NCBI GenBank assembly: GCA_023014335.1
Contig: JAECYW010000009.1
Coordinates: forward strand, 1-64,000
Source: Galerina marginata
Taxonomy: Eukaryota > Basidiomycota > Agaricomycetes > Agaricales > Galerinaceae
Direction: 5' to 3'
Length of the DNA stretch: 64,000 nt
The notes under the pieces are model-generated. The model was not told the DNA's origin and searched no databases. It worked only from the letters and a program-made list of their open reading frames with translations. This document shows positions 43,606 through 56,735 of this stretch, in pieces. The position numbers and the translations under genes are program-made. The stretch's first letter is position 1, and each line of letters begins with the position of its first letter.

Positions 43606-46493
43606 ATGAGGCGACTTGCGCTGCACGCATCTGCATTGAGCGATGCTGAATACGACGTGTATACTGCCTGTTTACGCGATCTTGTTGATGAAGATACTCA
43701 TTCCGATGGAGGATGGAAAGAACGCGACGAGAAGACGGGAGAAGAGCTGGAGGAGGACGCCTACTTTGAGCGGATGCATGTCGGGGTCAGGGAGGTGCGG
43801 GCATGGTTGCGAGGACGGTACGCGGGTGTTGGTGCGGGTATGATAGATGCGGTACGTACATCTGGTTGACATCATCGTTTCTCTTTTGTTATCGCGATGG
43901 TTATCTGACGGTTATCTGACTCTGAATCACCATAGATCCTCAAGCTATTCTCGCCGACCCTCGCGCACAGGGAATCACTTTCAGGCTCAGAATTCTTCGC
44001 TGCGCTAAGACTTGTCACTCATGCCGAGAACGATAACGACGGCGGCGGGGTGGACAGATCTTTGGCTTTCGTGCAAGGTGTGTCATTTTTACTTGATTTT
44101 TCGCCAAACATGGGATGAACGAGACATATGATTCCGAATTTTAGCCGTTCCATTCTCGTCGAGCCAGGAAGGACCACCTCAACCACCTCGTGCGTCACCA
44201 CATCTATCTTGAAACCTCGGCATCGTCATTTGACCAGTGCGATTGGTTGATTGCAGCTCGGCCATCGCCTGTCAAACGCCCCATGGAACTTCTCCCGCCC
44301 ATGCCGTCATACTTAACGTACACCGAGCTCTCTATCGCTCCCTCCTCCTCATCGTCTGTGGCGCGGGCCCAGGACTCGTTGTCACAAAACCCGTTCTCCG
44401 CGCCTAACTCACACTCATATTACTGTTCGCACCTGCAACCGTCACAGAGCTCTGAATCGTCCAAATCAGTAGCAGGAGCAGGGTCGGTGATGGGCGCGTC
44501 GAGGTTACAACACTCTATGTTTAACCCGTTCGTTCCGAAGGCTCCCCGATCCGAGGGTTGGAGCAGGTTGCCACCGCTTCCGCCGCGACATGCCAGTAGC
44601 AATTGCGTTAATTGCTCCGCGGTCCCTCTCCCCGCGCTCGTCTCTGCCTCTGCCTCTGGCGCCGGCAAACCATCTCATCCATTCCCAATCCCAAGCATTT
44701 CAAATCAAAACCCCTACATGAGCATAAACACAAATCCCTATTCAAGCACGCACACCCACCCAAACCCAAATCTCTACGCCAACTCAAAGCCATCCCCGCC
44801 CATCCGACCGCCAAAGCACGTCACTTCAACCCTCATGAAGCAATCTCTGCACGCAAGCAAGGTCGCGCAGACGATGAAACGCGCCGAGGCGCAGCTGGAG
44901 AAGGAGCGCGTAATGCAGGTGCTCAAGAGCAGCACCATCGTGTCGGGCAGTTATTCACTTGCTGGTGCAAGGGTGAGCGGATCTCTAGTTGTTGTAGGCA
45001 CGAGTATACATAACCAGCCTCAGTATCAGCAGCATCCGTATGCCCAGTCGTTGCAGCATGGGCACCATCAAGAGCTCCGACATCATGGAAGCGGGCACCA
45101 GATCGGCCAGCTTGGCCAGATGAGAAATACAAGTCCTGGAAGGTACTCGTCTTCTGGTTCGTCCGTGTCGGCGTCGATCTCCGATAGTGCGCCGCCCCTA
45201 CCTAGGAGGAGACATCAACAGCAACAGCAACAGCAACCATCTCCGCCTCTCTCCGTGAGCTCGCTCGAGCAAGCCGCCCCACCCTCCCCGCACGCACTGC
45301 CTTCCTTCTCCTCCGGCCCTCCATCAATGACGGCATCCGTGCCTTCGAACAGTCGGACATCTAGCCCGACGCATCACTCGCACACGAACTCGACTGCAGA
45401 CTCGGAGCCGACGAACCGATATATGTATGCCCAGCGTCCGTTCCCGTTCCCGTTCCGCTCTCCACCCCCTCCTCCTCCACCTACAAGTACGACAGTGAAT
45501 GGTTCGCTCGAGGGCTCTCGTTCGCCGTCGCCTTCATCATCGCCCACACGGGCATCTACACATGTCAGGGCTGAATTTCCCAGTGGCATGGTCCTGCCTC
45601 CTACCCATCCCTCCCAACAATCTCAGGGATCGTTCGCATATCAGTCCCCGTCGTGGGCAGGTTCGAATTTAGAGTCCTTCGAAGCCGTTTACGGACCTGG
45701 GCCTGCGCCTAACACGTCATCCCCCTTTGTCACTTCATCTACAAGTTCATCCACACTGACGGCAGGCGCGCCTACGACACCCAACTATCCAAGGGTACTT
45801 AGGTCGAAATCAAAGCATCATACAAGCAGCTCGCTGATCGCGCCACTCTCTGTACCAGTAGTGAGGCCGCCACCATTGGCGCAGAGGAGCATGCGGCCGG
45901 AGGGCGTGCAGGTGATGAGCTCGGGGGATGTTCTAGGCGGGTGTTTCAGTCAGGACGAGGATGTAGTTGGACATGGGTCGATGCCTTCACTCAGCGAATC
46001 TGGGTACGGACATGGCGAACACAGACGATCGTCTCTGTCCGTTTTGTCCACCCCTTCCGAGGCGTGCTCGCATTTGAACGAGTTTGGATATAGCCGTGGG
46101 CACGACGACTCGCACTCACATTCGCCGTTCAGTATGAACTCTTTCAATTTGGAGAAGCCTATCGCGGGTCTGCAGCCCAGACTCGATAAAGTACAATACG
46201 AGATGGAAGCGGACCTGACCAGGCGGGGGTTCGTACGGGATGCTGAGGGGTGTCGGCGCGTAAAGTCTGTGGTGGACGGGGAGGATGGTGAGGACGAGGA
46301 GGTTGTGTTGATGGAGAAGAGGAGGTGGGTTGTGGGGACGGGGACGGGGAAGGAGATAGGAAGAGGGAGAGAGGTGTCGGCTGCGCATAAAAGATGGATG
46401 AATCATGGGAATGAGAACGAGGATGAGAGTTTTTTCGACGAGCCTCAGGCGAGCGATCGCGTGGAGGACGGGGGTAGACGTGGGCGAGGATGA
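43606..46493 (+). CDS. Ser/Pro-rich protein with EH/EF-hand-like N-terminal region
   Basis: The join is 43606..43851, 43936..44077, 44145..44189, 44257..46493, 889 residues; all phases close. The start MRRLALHASALSDAEYDVYT is the first ATG in the frame. The N-terminal 130 residues (LRGRYAGVGAGMIDAILKLF, LSGSEFFAALRLVTHAEN, VDRSLAFVQAVPF) look like an EH or EF-hand pair without clear calcium ligands. The intron at 44190-44256 is needed to pass two stops and gives PPQPPPRPSPVKRPMELLPP. The rest is disordered, rich in Ser/Pro/His with Gln tracts. One conserved helix, LHASKVAQTMKRAEAQLEKE, may be a coiled coil, and the end is a charged KRW/GRGRE-type tail. EH-like modules often bind NPF motifs in endocytosis; that role here is only inference. 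Confidence 0.78.
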
Positions 46494-49400
46494 CAAGATG
46501 AAGTTCGCTTCTAAGTACCGGTACCTGTTATCTTTTTGGATTCAATGCGATTATAGTCCACGGCTACCCAACCCATAGTTCAGAACGTCAATCCAAACAG
46601 AACTCACTGCTACCGTTTCAGATGTGCTTGCGCACTCCTTCTGCCCCACTTAACTAACTTTGACATTCTAGTTCGACGAACTATGGCAGGTCACATTGTC
46701 AATGGGTAGGGCTCTGGCTAACATTATTTGTCTGTTAAATTGGGGTAAGGTGATGCGGTGGTTTGAATTTAGGGCTAAGGTCCGAATATATCAACACATG
46801 TGATGTTCAAATGTCCAAGGACGAGTGGTTGACGGAAAGTAATGATTCAAATAAAGGAGGAAATACACTAGTAGGGCGAAAATGTGAAATCGTATGAGAA
46901 TATAACGAAACCAAGAGGCAAAGGAAAAGAAAGGTGAAATAGAAACATCGTCGTCTGGTTAAAACGAAGGTACTCTACTAGGATGGACTACTCTCTGTGT
47001 TTTCCGATGCCCGTATTCAAGGGCATCACGGTCTTTCTCCCAACTTCACGCCTCAAACCCTGGGATCAGCGCAGGACACTGGTAACGACATAGGGACCAG
47101 CTAGACACCAAGACGAGCCATTAATCGGGGGCAAGGTGGGTTTGAACGGGCGGCGGACACATTGTCAATATATCAGCACACGGCGGAGGGGGCAATGACG
47201 ACGAAGTGAAGTTGCAATCTTCGAGCTGTCGGGAATCGTAGGCGCACCCACCCCCAAAACTTTCAGTACGTGTTAACGTCAGAACTGGGATAACCGCCAG
47301 GCAGGCATAGAAAAACTCACCACGGGCCAAACAGCACCGGCATCTTCCACCAAGTTGTCGTTTACCCAACCTGGCCCCACTGGTCGCCAAACTCGCGATG
47401 AAGACTGAATGATGACGTTACGGATGGGTTTTCACTGCGACAACTGGAAGCAAAGGTACAATGTCAGGGAACATCCTCATATATCAGAAGAAATTGAGGC
47501 AGCGTACCTTGGGCCTCGAAGCAAAGTTGAGTCGTCAGTTAATAATCTTCCGGTCCACTGTCAAGCCTGAAGAGGTTGTCGCATTTCACACTTTAGTTGT
47601 ATAAAATCACGTCAAATGGGTACGACCGCGGGAAATGAAGCCCTCCGCACCTTTAAAGCAGAAATGTGAACTCTCGAAGGAGGCCTGAAGTAATCCGGAG
47701 TTTGGTCAGTGAACTGAACAGGCCATGAGTTATGTTATGTACCGGCAAGGAGGAACGTGTTGCCACTGAGAAGTAATTGGCGCACCTAGGAGACAAAGTA
47801 ATTACTAGTGAGTCGACGAAGGAGCAATAGTGCGTACCAAACGCCAGCACCTTCGAAGTCGCAAATCGTCCAACATGACTTCACCAAAAGTCCTGCAGAA
47901 ACGTTCAGCTGATCGAATTGCATTATGTTTTGGGTCAGAAATGGAGGTACAAGAAGCTTCATGCAAATCAACGAAAATAATAGGTAAAATATAATTACGA
48001 TAAATTGTTGGGGCTTCGTTAGAGGGCAGTCAACAACAACTGGAAGCAAAGGTACAAGTGTCAGAGATCCTCCTCATATATCAGAAGAAATTGAGGCGAC
48101 TTACCTCGGGGCGCAACACAAGGTTAGTTCGCCTGCTAAGATCATCCAGTTGTCGCGTTTCAAACTTTGGATATCTAAAATCAGGTCAGATAGGTACGAC
48201 CATGAGAAATGTAGGTTTAAACATAGTAGCGAGAACCAGAATCTGTGAAGTGGGAAGGCAACAATTAATTAAGCGCGGATAGAATGGTATAAGCCACTTA
48301 CAGCTCGAGCTCGGTTATGGGCATGCAAAACGGGTCTATCAGGTGACGACAACCTCATCATCTTTGCTAGCAATACAAAGAGTGAGTTGGCGCATGGACT
48401 AGACACAGATTTCGAGCGTACATACCTCCAAACTACGACTCCATTTGCAGAGCTAACGACGTGTTTGAACAGGGAACGGACGGAATCGCAGAATGACTCC
48501 GGGTGTGTGGATTCGGGCTAAAGGTGTGTGTAATAGGTCGAAGATTAACCCGTGATTGAAATTGCGGTGTTATCAATGGCAGAGTAAGCGGAGGTAGGAG
48601 CGACGAGATATCTCGGTAGAACATAAGGTGATCACGATACTCAGCACCCACTTGACGCTGTAATAAGTTGATGAGCAATGTTTTATGCAAAAAGAAAAAG
48701 GGAAGACGGGGCTTACGGGGTGGTTTTTGTCATTAGGCGGTCAGCTACTGAGCGGCTTGAAGCATAAATCTGGTCGAATGGTTAGGTTAAGTTCATCCTT
48801 CCTTCCTAGGCAGGGCGATGATAAGTCAGTGCGCGAAATGGTCGATGAAGTTACCTACCTTATATATACTCTATATATTCGATTTTCCGGTTCGTTCACC
48901 GATCGCTAGGTCAGAAAGGACATTGATCGAATTGATAATTCTTGAGCGGCGAAACTGTGCAACAAAGGGCACAGCCATGATTTTACGATACTGTCGTGGT
49001 GCTTCTGGCAGTCTCTGCGGCACATTGGAGGCACGACGCCCGCTAGCACCGGAACAAATGTTACGGTACGAAAGGAAAAGAGGGGAAAGAGAAGGCGTAC
49101 AGGTTTGTTTTGTGGGAGCCCCTGAGCGATGCTAGTTTCAGTCTTTCACACAAAGAAGGGGACAACGCATTAACGCATTAAATGGTAGCAATAACAACAA
49201 TACATACCTCTGAACCTCCTTTCCGTTCGCTCAGATTCTTCATTCATTACTTCGTGAGTGTGGTAACCTATTTGATGGCAGATGCCAATGAACTGGTACC
49301 TATGTCGGCAATCATCGATGCTGCCTACGGCGTTGAACGCGGAGGGACGCATTCCTAGGTGGGGAAGCTGGGAGGTTATCTGCAGTCTGGAGCAATAGCA

Positions 49401-49754
49401 AGCACGAGACCGACGGCGGGAAAAGGGCGAGGCAATCCTGGACCGTCCGACTCCTGGTGGAGGTGCCATAGAAGTTTAGCGGTTCCCAGGCCCCGCTGGG
49501 ACCTGCAAGACATTATGAGCAAGGTTCTTTGAACGATAAATTAGTGCATAAAAAGTGAAATGTTTGAGCGTACTTACCAATTCAACCCAAGCAACGTAAC
49601 TTTCGTCGTTGGCGCGACAACTCATCCGCGGCGGCTCTGTTAGGTCTAAACTGGCGCATAATCCTCGTGTTCCTCGAACGAGGAGGCATCGTGGTTACCG
49701 TTGATGCGAGAAATGAGGAACGATTCCGAACGATCAATCAAGGAAGTTGTAACG
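46494..49754. other. Intergenic, gene-poor, contains one local duplication
   Basis: Apart from the duplicated segment listed separately, only short frames occur. The 46.5-47 kb part is AT-rich 3' flank. Confidence 0.4.
47442..48215. repeat. Diverged direct duplication of about 190 bp, 596 bp apart
   Basis: The segments 47442-47635 and 48038-48215 share AACTGGAAGCAAAGGTACA, then TCCTCATATATCAGAAGAAA, then GGTACGACC(G/A)(C/T)G further on. The order is the same and the spacing nearly the same. Both carry splice-like GTAC/ACTTACC motifs. Confidence 0.7.
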
Positions 49755-51243
49755 ATGACGGAATCGAAAATGCCTGAACCCAGGTTAGGGTTTCCATTTC
49801 CTGCGCGTGTCACTTGTCTTCCTCCCATCATGTCCACTATTCGTAACGGCAGGATTTCCACGACATCCAAATACGCCAAGATTAGAGGCGTTCCTGAGCT
49901 TTCTTTAGAATCTCTCGAGCGTGAATATTCCGACGACGATCTTCAGTCGGTCGAGTCCGTTTCGAGCTCTGCCAGTACAAGGGCTGCAGAAGAACGCAGG
50001 AAGATAAGCCGAGCCGAAGGTTGCTTTATCACTAAACAGACGGGATACCACCTTGTGAGGGCCCATTGGGTAAAGACTGCGCGGAAGGATGCCAGGTCGA
50101 AATTCGAAGTGGTACGCTTAACAAAAAATACATTTCCAGTCTTCGAAACATGTTGAAACATTCCTGGTTAACTCAGGAAACCTTCCTCGAAGACTTGCAT
50201 ATCGTTCGCCAAAACTTCTCGCTTGACGCGCCCTCCAACCTCACTCCTAGTCAGTCGACTATGTCTCGAGATGTTCTTGCAGGAGACTGACCATCAGATA
50301 GTGGATCGTAACCTACACTACGCGCTTGAAAAACTTGGCTTCTTCGCTGTTACGTGCTCAAAGGCTACACTCCAAGCACTGATATCCTTAGTAGAAAAGG
50401 AAAATGCAGAATGGCAAAAACGAGACGGTCAATATCACAGATATTTCCGGGTAAGTGTAAGGTCTTAACCTTGCAGCAGGTGCTGATCTTGTCCCAAGTT
50501 CGATCAGCCCCCATTCACGGATGCGATGTACGAACTCGTCTTGCTACACCCTCACCATTTTTTGCCGAAGAAAGGAAACGCGCTCACAGTTTTCACTGAG
50601 CATGGGGATAATTTATCTGGGAAGATGTATTTTGTCGCTCCTGATGGGGTACTCAGGGAAGGCCTCGAGAATGACAGCCCGCGGCTTCCCGCCTTCGCCA
50701 GTAATAGAAGTCGTGTGGCGGAACACGCGCTCAATCCTTTCCTCGTCGTCCTCAATGCTGAAATTGCTTTTCGCCGCTTCAAAAGGCAACCGCATTCGCT
50801 TTGCGCTGATTACGCCGAACTCGTCGACTTAACGATCGACTTGGTGGACAAAATATACTTCAAACCCCTGCTTGACAAAATCGAACGGAGGCGCAATCAA
50901 ATTCGCCATCTCGCCGATTTGAAGAGAGAAGAAGGTGACGTTGACATGGGTGGAACTGTTGACAATTTACGAACGAGTAAGCCCGTATCCACCAACAAAA
51001 CTGTCACTCCTAGGGAAAGTGCGAAGAATTCGAGGATGGGAATCGTGGTCAAGAAACCTGGTCCTGGCGCCTCCCATGATGAAAACATGGAATATTACCG
51101 GTACTTGATGTCGGGATGCGGTGGGTTATTCCTATTTTCTACCCATCGCATATAACGCAAAGCTGATGCCTAATTATCTAGATTATATTGATGAGGACAG
51201 CGAGGATTCAAACCACAACGACGACTCCGAGGATGACTACTAG
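49755..51243 (+). CDS. HNH-type nuclease-like protein; frame between exons 2 and 3 does not close
   Basis: Segments: 49755..50095, 50140..50249, 50283 (or 50298)..50450, 50499..51120, 51182..51243. The order of motifs fits mushroom HNH-domain proteins: CFITKQTGYHLVRAHWVKTA (Cys and His), NFSLDAPSNLTP (Asn), LHYALEKLGFFAVTC (His), then YELVLLHPHHFLP and NPFLVVLNAEIAF, with an acidic end DEDSEDS...DDY. The 44-nt first intron and introns 3 and 4 close in phase. Between 50249 and 50283 no canonical GT-AG pair keeps the frame, so the gene is either frameshifted by one base or spliced in a way I cannot see. HNH domains usually cut DNA, but this fungal group has no established substrate. A broken copy of the 3' end lies at 56393. 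Confidence 0.65.
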
Positions 51244-51941
51244 TAAAATGGACTCCTCCCTGAGCTTGGTTCGTCAACTCATTTGGGTAAACAAGGTATG
51301 TTTTTCGACCTTCTCAATGCCATCTTATCCCTGACGTTGGCACCAGATATTCGTAATGACTCTACGTTTCCTATTGTCATTGATAATTAATGCTAACGTA
51401 AATTCGGATGTCATAACGTTCGATACTCTGGCCATGATCCATCTCAGCTCGAGTCTTGTCTTACTCCCGCCGTCCATTCAGTAATGAAGTGCAACTTCAC
51501 CAGGAGTCGTTGACTGTTTAGAAAAGCCGCCCGAGGACGATATACAAGTCGATGTGATTGAGGCTTGCGGTACACGTACACCATACGGTACTGATAAGAA
51601 ATTAAATATTCGTTCATTCGGGTTTGCACTCTCGATATTCTTGAGGTTACTCGGGGTTTCAAATTTTCACGGTCAGCGCCGTTTACTTATCGATGAGGGT
51701 AACCGTGGATTGACTCACGAAGTGACAGCTGAATACACGGATTTAGGAAGGGTATTCGGGAGGAGCGAGCGATACCCTGGTCTCAACCTTTCACTGCATC
51801 GTTCAATCGTGGGGTGTAACTAAAGACATTTAGTTTCTATCGACAATCAGCGTCTCTGAGAATCTGCGTTCCCTTCCAATTCCCTCAGTACGCGTTCACC
51901 CACATTCACTAGAACTGTAGTGATCTGATGCATGATTAGAT
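51244..51941. other. Intergenic between HNH-like and membrane protein genes
   Basis: The first part (to about 51400) is repeated in diverged form after the fragment at 56.4 kb, so it belongs to the duplicated unit. No gene is seen. Confidence 0.45.
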
Positions 51942-54900
51942 ATGTCCGGGCCAGCTCAAAACGTTGGAAGAACACTAACTGGGGGAATCCAAGATGTCGC
52001 TGCACTTCTACCTCTCCTTGGCACTGATCAGTGCGAGCAGCACGTCGGATCCGCTCTTGACGGCGGTTATCTCTACGCTGCGGCTGCGCCTCTGTCAATC
52101 TTCGGCAGCCTTGGTATTGTCAAAGTCGGCATTTCCGTCCTCATTTCCAGTATTTCCATCACGATCCCCAAAATCTCCGTTTCTTTGCACCCGTTCTCTA
52201 TAAACATCTCTCAAGAGCGATGGTTAGGTGCTAGAACGCTCAACAATGCCGGTTTTAAACCCGCCGGGACCGTCGCTCCCCTGATAGCGATGGATGGGAA
52301 ACGCTATAAAGCAGAGACGCGGCTCTTGCAGATTCTTGAGGAGAAACACATCGATCACCCAGAAACTCTCATAATTGGCTGGAAATCCCGAGAATGGAAC
52401 GTCATGCTTGCATTAACCACCATTGTTGCGGCTGCGATTAGTGGTACTCCTTATATTGCTCTACTTTTGCAGAATTCACAGTCCACGTTAATCCATACGC
52501 CATGGATATTTCCCCTCCTTCGGACGGTCGGCAGTTGCCTCACGGCTGTTAGCTCTCAGTTCCTCATTCAGACTCGTGTCATTCATCTCATGAGGAATCG
52601 CATCATCTTGACCGTCATGAACCGCCTCCTCGTTGATGATCCCAGGAAAAAGCCCTGGCTCAATGAACACCTTCGATGGGATGTGGGCCTTCCTGCTGAA
52701 CAATCCTTGTGGAACCTGGAGCAGTGTCTCTCCTCTCAACATTTATCCCCCGAACTAAGCCATGGTCCCAATGAACAGGAATCTCATCTTTCCATTGAAA
52801 TAAAACCGCTTCATTTTCCAGATCCTGAAGATCTTCTTAGTAAATTACAGAAGCTGCGCAACGAACAATTCCTCACACCTGGCTTCGACAAGGTTTTCGT
52901 CCTTATCTCATGGATAGTCCTTTTCCTTTCTCTTCCTGCTACGGTGGCTGGGTACATTGGATGTTTCACATTGGTTAGCAATGCTAAAGAAAACGGTCCT
53001 TTGCTTTGGTTGGGACTAGAAGCTGCACTTTCCATCATTCGGATACTGGTTTGGGCATGGAACCCAAAGTGGGACGAAGAAACCATTACAGTGAAGTTAA
53101 AGCTAAGTGAAGATCAACCGTTCGTCACAACTGAGAAATCTGTCGAGGTTATCAAATCAACGGGCAATAACACCCTTGCACTGGTTCCGGAACGTCAATT
53201 CCTCGAATGGATTACGCCATATACCGGCCCTATGGAGCAATTTCGAAGTTCTGAAAATCTCGCATTGTACTTGACACTCACGGCCCTTTCGGATTCTAAA
53301 CAGAAACGTCTGTACATGACAGTTTTTCACTTGAACAAGCAAATCGCGGTCACAATTCACTGGGAGAGAGGGGGACCCGTGTATGTTGATTCTGATGTAA
53401 CTTGCAATCGCATCACCAGCGAAATGGAGGCTAAGTTACAGTCGACAATTGGGGAGCAACATCCTTGGCGAACCAATAATGCCGTTCTCTTCAATGAACT
53501 AGCGAAATATTACGAGTCCATAACCCACGCCCTCAATTGGATACACCTAGATTTCATCGGTAAGCACATCTTAATTTTGATTTATATGGTCACTTAGAAC
53601 TCTTATACATAACAAAAGCGGCCCTCCAATGTAAATGGAACATGGATCTTGTTTCCAACGGCACAGAATCCAACAAACAGAACACCGATAAATCCTTGAA
53701 GGCTCGCTCTCTCCGCGACCAGTTATATCTTGATCGAGGATACGAACACCATCTCAAAGCCGACCTGATCGAAAACTGGGGCGAATGGATTGTGAAAGAC
53801 AACCGCGGCCTGCGATCAGATGGGCTGAATGACTGCTGTTATGCTGCAGCAGATACAGCCCTTGCAAAAGCAAAATTCGACCTTGAAATTGAACAACTGG
53901 ACGGGCAGTTGGCCTGGGAGTGGACAAGGCGAGAAATGTTACTCCTTGGCTCGTCATCTAAATTAGAGGAGATTCTCGAACGACGAATGGGGGAATGCAT
54001 TATCAAGGTTGCCAACGGACCGGGGAACGAGCGTTTGAAGGAATGGATGGGGTCTGAGTTTGTCAGTGGACGACGGAAGCGACTGGAGAAAGAAAGAAAG
54101 GAAATGAAGCAAAGGGTGGAAAGTGAAATGAAGGCCGAGGCTGAACGCGCTAAATTAGGAGGGCGGGTATGGGAGGAAGAAGAGTCTCAGTGGGGGGCCG
54201 CACTGGGGTTCATTGACAATCAATGGTCGGCAGTGATAGAGCAAAGACAGTCAGCGCCGGAAAATGCAGCATCTGAAATCAACAGACTCGTCGAACAGCA
54301 CGCAACAAGGCCATACAGTTGGGAAGAGCCGATAGTCATGCTTACTTTTGTCGAGCCTCTCAGGCGACGATTGAGGCACTGGCATAATCAACGCGAAAAT
54401 GAACGGCTCGAGATGGATGCCACAATCAAACGCATTGGCGATGCGAACGACTCGCAGTGGAATTATGCCTATCAATATCCACAGGCGAAAGACCTGGCCG
54501 CTGCTAGGTTTGTGACACTCAAGTATGAGGAATCTATTTCGAAGATCTTTTCAGCAACCGTATATGACGTTAAGGGTGCCATAGGCGGTGCCATCCACCA
54601 TGTCATCGAGAAGACCACCACTCGCTCCGTGATAAACGTAGATCGAGATCGGGTTGATCCCATCCCGGAAAACAACCACCTTCTCTACCTTGGCTCTGAT
54701 AGAAACGAGCCTGCATTCGTTCAAAGGAATCGGGATCGATGGTGGGACAAGCAAACGAGAAACTCTTATACATATTACTTCACTCCAGATGGAGTAAACA
54801 CGAAGAGTGCCCACAGCTTTGGAGGGACGATTGCACATATATTTATATTCCTCGAAACCCGATCCCGCGTCCAACTGCGTTTGCTGCACAGGCAAAGCTG

Positions 54901-55198
54901 TAACAAGTCGGTTTCTATTCAAGAGAACAGCACAGTTCTTCGTGTCATTTCCACCGATGAAATTCCAGATTCAGAGTCAGAAGAATTTCAATTTCAGAAC
55001 TTCGATTTGGGTCACTTCGAGCCAGGAAGACATGAGCTGAAATTAGTTGTGATGGGGACCATTGGAACGTATTACCTCAGGGACATCTTCGTCGAGTTCA
55101 ACCACGATCAACGGGTCCCATATTACTATTTGGACAATGTCGCCAAAAATCTGGCAGCCATAGCCGTGCATGGTGGTGCAGATAGAGAGCCAAATTAA
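51942..55198 (+). CDS. Large multi-pass membrane protein of unknown function (mushroom-specific type)
   Basis: The join is 51942..53559, 53619..55198, 1065 residues; the 59-nt intron (GTAAGC...AAAAG) closes in phase (LDFIAALQCKWNMD). The N-terminus GGIQDVAALLPLLGTDQCEQ followed by GGYLYAAAAPLSIFGSLGIV and a WLGARTLNNAGF block is a pattern I recall from large uncharacterised Agaricomycete proteins. Membrane segments lie around residues 150-175 (MLALTTIVAAAISGTPYIAL), 325-350 (VLISWIVLFLSLPATVAGYI) and just after (LEAALSIIRILVWAW). The second half is soluble, with a charged coiled coil (RRKRLEKERKEMKQRVESEM) and a beta-rich C-terminal part. The two halves are separated by the only intron. I do not know its function. 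Confidence 0.8.
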
Positions 55199-56392
55199 AC
55201 CGAAGACGCATATTCAGAGCTTTGTACTGAGAGTAGTGGGAAATTAGTCCGATTGCTAGACACATTGCGATACCTATCTGACTTGTTCAATGTATAACAC
55301 GAGTGCAACGCGAATCGGAAGCTTAGATGCGTACGTTCGACGAGGAGGTACAGCAGCATGGAGTGTCTTGAAACCGTATTCGGGCTGGAAAGAGTCCAAT
55401 TCTGACCGAAAGACTGCCACTGCCAGTGTGACGTGAACCTCGCTTGACAACCTTCCTCCAGGTTTGAGGGCAAATTTAGCAAGCCAGGTGCAACAAGTAC
55501 AAATTTACGCCGCAGTTTGCTGGTTCCTATTGTCGCATCGAAGGAAACGAAGATGATGAAGAGAGAAAACCGAAGCCGCAGTCGCAGTCGCACTTGGAGT
55601 TTCCGAAAGTTGCAATTTGCGTAATCTAATCAGCTGATCTCAGTATTTGGTTCGCCTCCCGAAGCAAACAATTGATCTCTCAGAATCTCCCAGTTGCTCC
55701 AACAACGAGATACGTACGCATATCGCGTCTTACTCTTTGCTGTTGTGCACGACTTTCGATCTCTTTCTCTGACCGCTCGAAGTATGACGCTCTCGTGGTG
55801 AACTGGCGATGGACAACTGCCTGAATCGACATGACCAGCGTCGTCCTTGATTCGCTCTTCCATCTTGGTTTGTCCTAGTGGTAAGCTCGTGCTAAATGTA
55901 GGCTATGACGGACGACCAAGCTTATCTGTGGTCTTTTTCTCTTCTTATAGGGTCTCTTTACCCCTAGTTCGAGTAAAACTTCGCTCCTCAAGGCCTCAGG
56001 CCTCATGCCGTAGTCTTTTCGCGGTACACATCTGCTACCTCAACATCAACCTCGAGAGGCCCAGGAGCGTTCCTGACCCTCTTTTGCGACGAGGTGGAGC
56101 CACGCGAATCGCATCATATTTAGGATCGGCATCACACTCATGAACGTTAACCCCCTTCTGACCGTCATCGCGTCAAAGCCAAGGCTGCGACCATGGTCGC
56201 CTTGCCTCCTCTATTCGCGCTATTTCTTCTGCCACGTCCTTCAGCCACGTCCACTCCTCCTTCACCAGCCTGGCCCTTACGTGCCCATACCCAGATCGGG
56301 CCATCTATCTCCGTTCTCCCATCCTTACCGCGTTCTCAACCTCCTCTTTCTGAGCCCCATGCCATCTCATGTGTATCTACGGCCGCCAGCGA
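55199..56392. other. Intergenic, nothing recognisable
   Basis: Short Ser/Pro-rich frames on both strands only. No transposon ends seen. Confidence 0.4.
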
Positions 56393-56735
56393 CAATCCTA
56401 GGGAAAGTGCGAAGAATTCGAGGATAAGAATTGTGGTCAAGCAACCTGGTCCTGACGCCTCTCATGAAGAAATTGGAAATTGTGGAGTATCACCGGTACC
56501 TGCGGTCGGGATGCGGTGAGCTATCCATATTTTCTACCTTTCGTGTATCGCATAACGCTAATTCCTGATCAGGACAGCGAGAATGCAGACAACGACGACG
56601 ACTTCGACGATGTTTACTACTAGAGCAGACTTCTCGCTGAGCTTGACTCGTGCATTTATTTGGGTAGATAAGGTATGTTTTTCAGACTTGTCAACGTCAT
56701 CTCACCTCTGACGTTGGCACGAGAAGTAAATACTG
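56393..56735 (+). pseudogene. Broken duplicate of the 3' end of the HNH-like gene
   Basis: It matches 51003-51345 in order: PRESAKNSR, VVKQPGP, then the last intron, then DSENADNDDD...VYY and a stop, and then about 100 bp of 3' flank including AAGGTATGTTTTTC and TGACGTTGGCAC. A small deletion near 56480 shifts the frame before the last intron, so SRIRIVVKQPGPDASHEE runs into an early stop. The 5' part of the gene is absent. Confidence 0.75.

Noticed and set aside
32273..46493. Secondary-metabolite gene cluster around the P450
   Set aside because: No terpene synthase, polyketide synthase, NRPS, transporter or cluster regulator is recognisable in the window.
55868..55990. Segment with GTCCTAGTGGTAAGC and a later TTCGAG that recalls tRNA arms
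   Set aside because: No acceptor stem pairs, and the spacing between the arms is too long for a nuclear tRNA even with a short intron.
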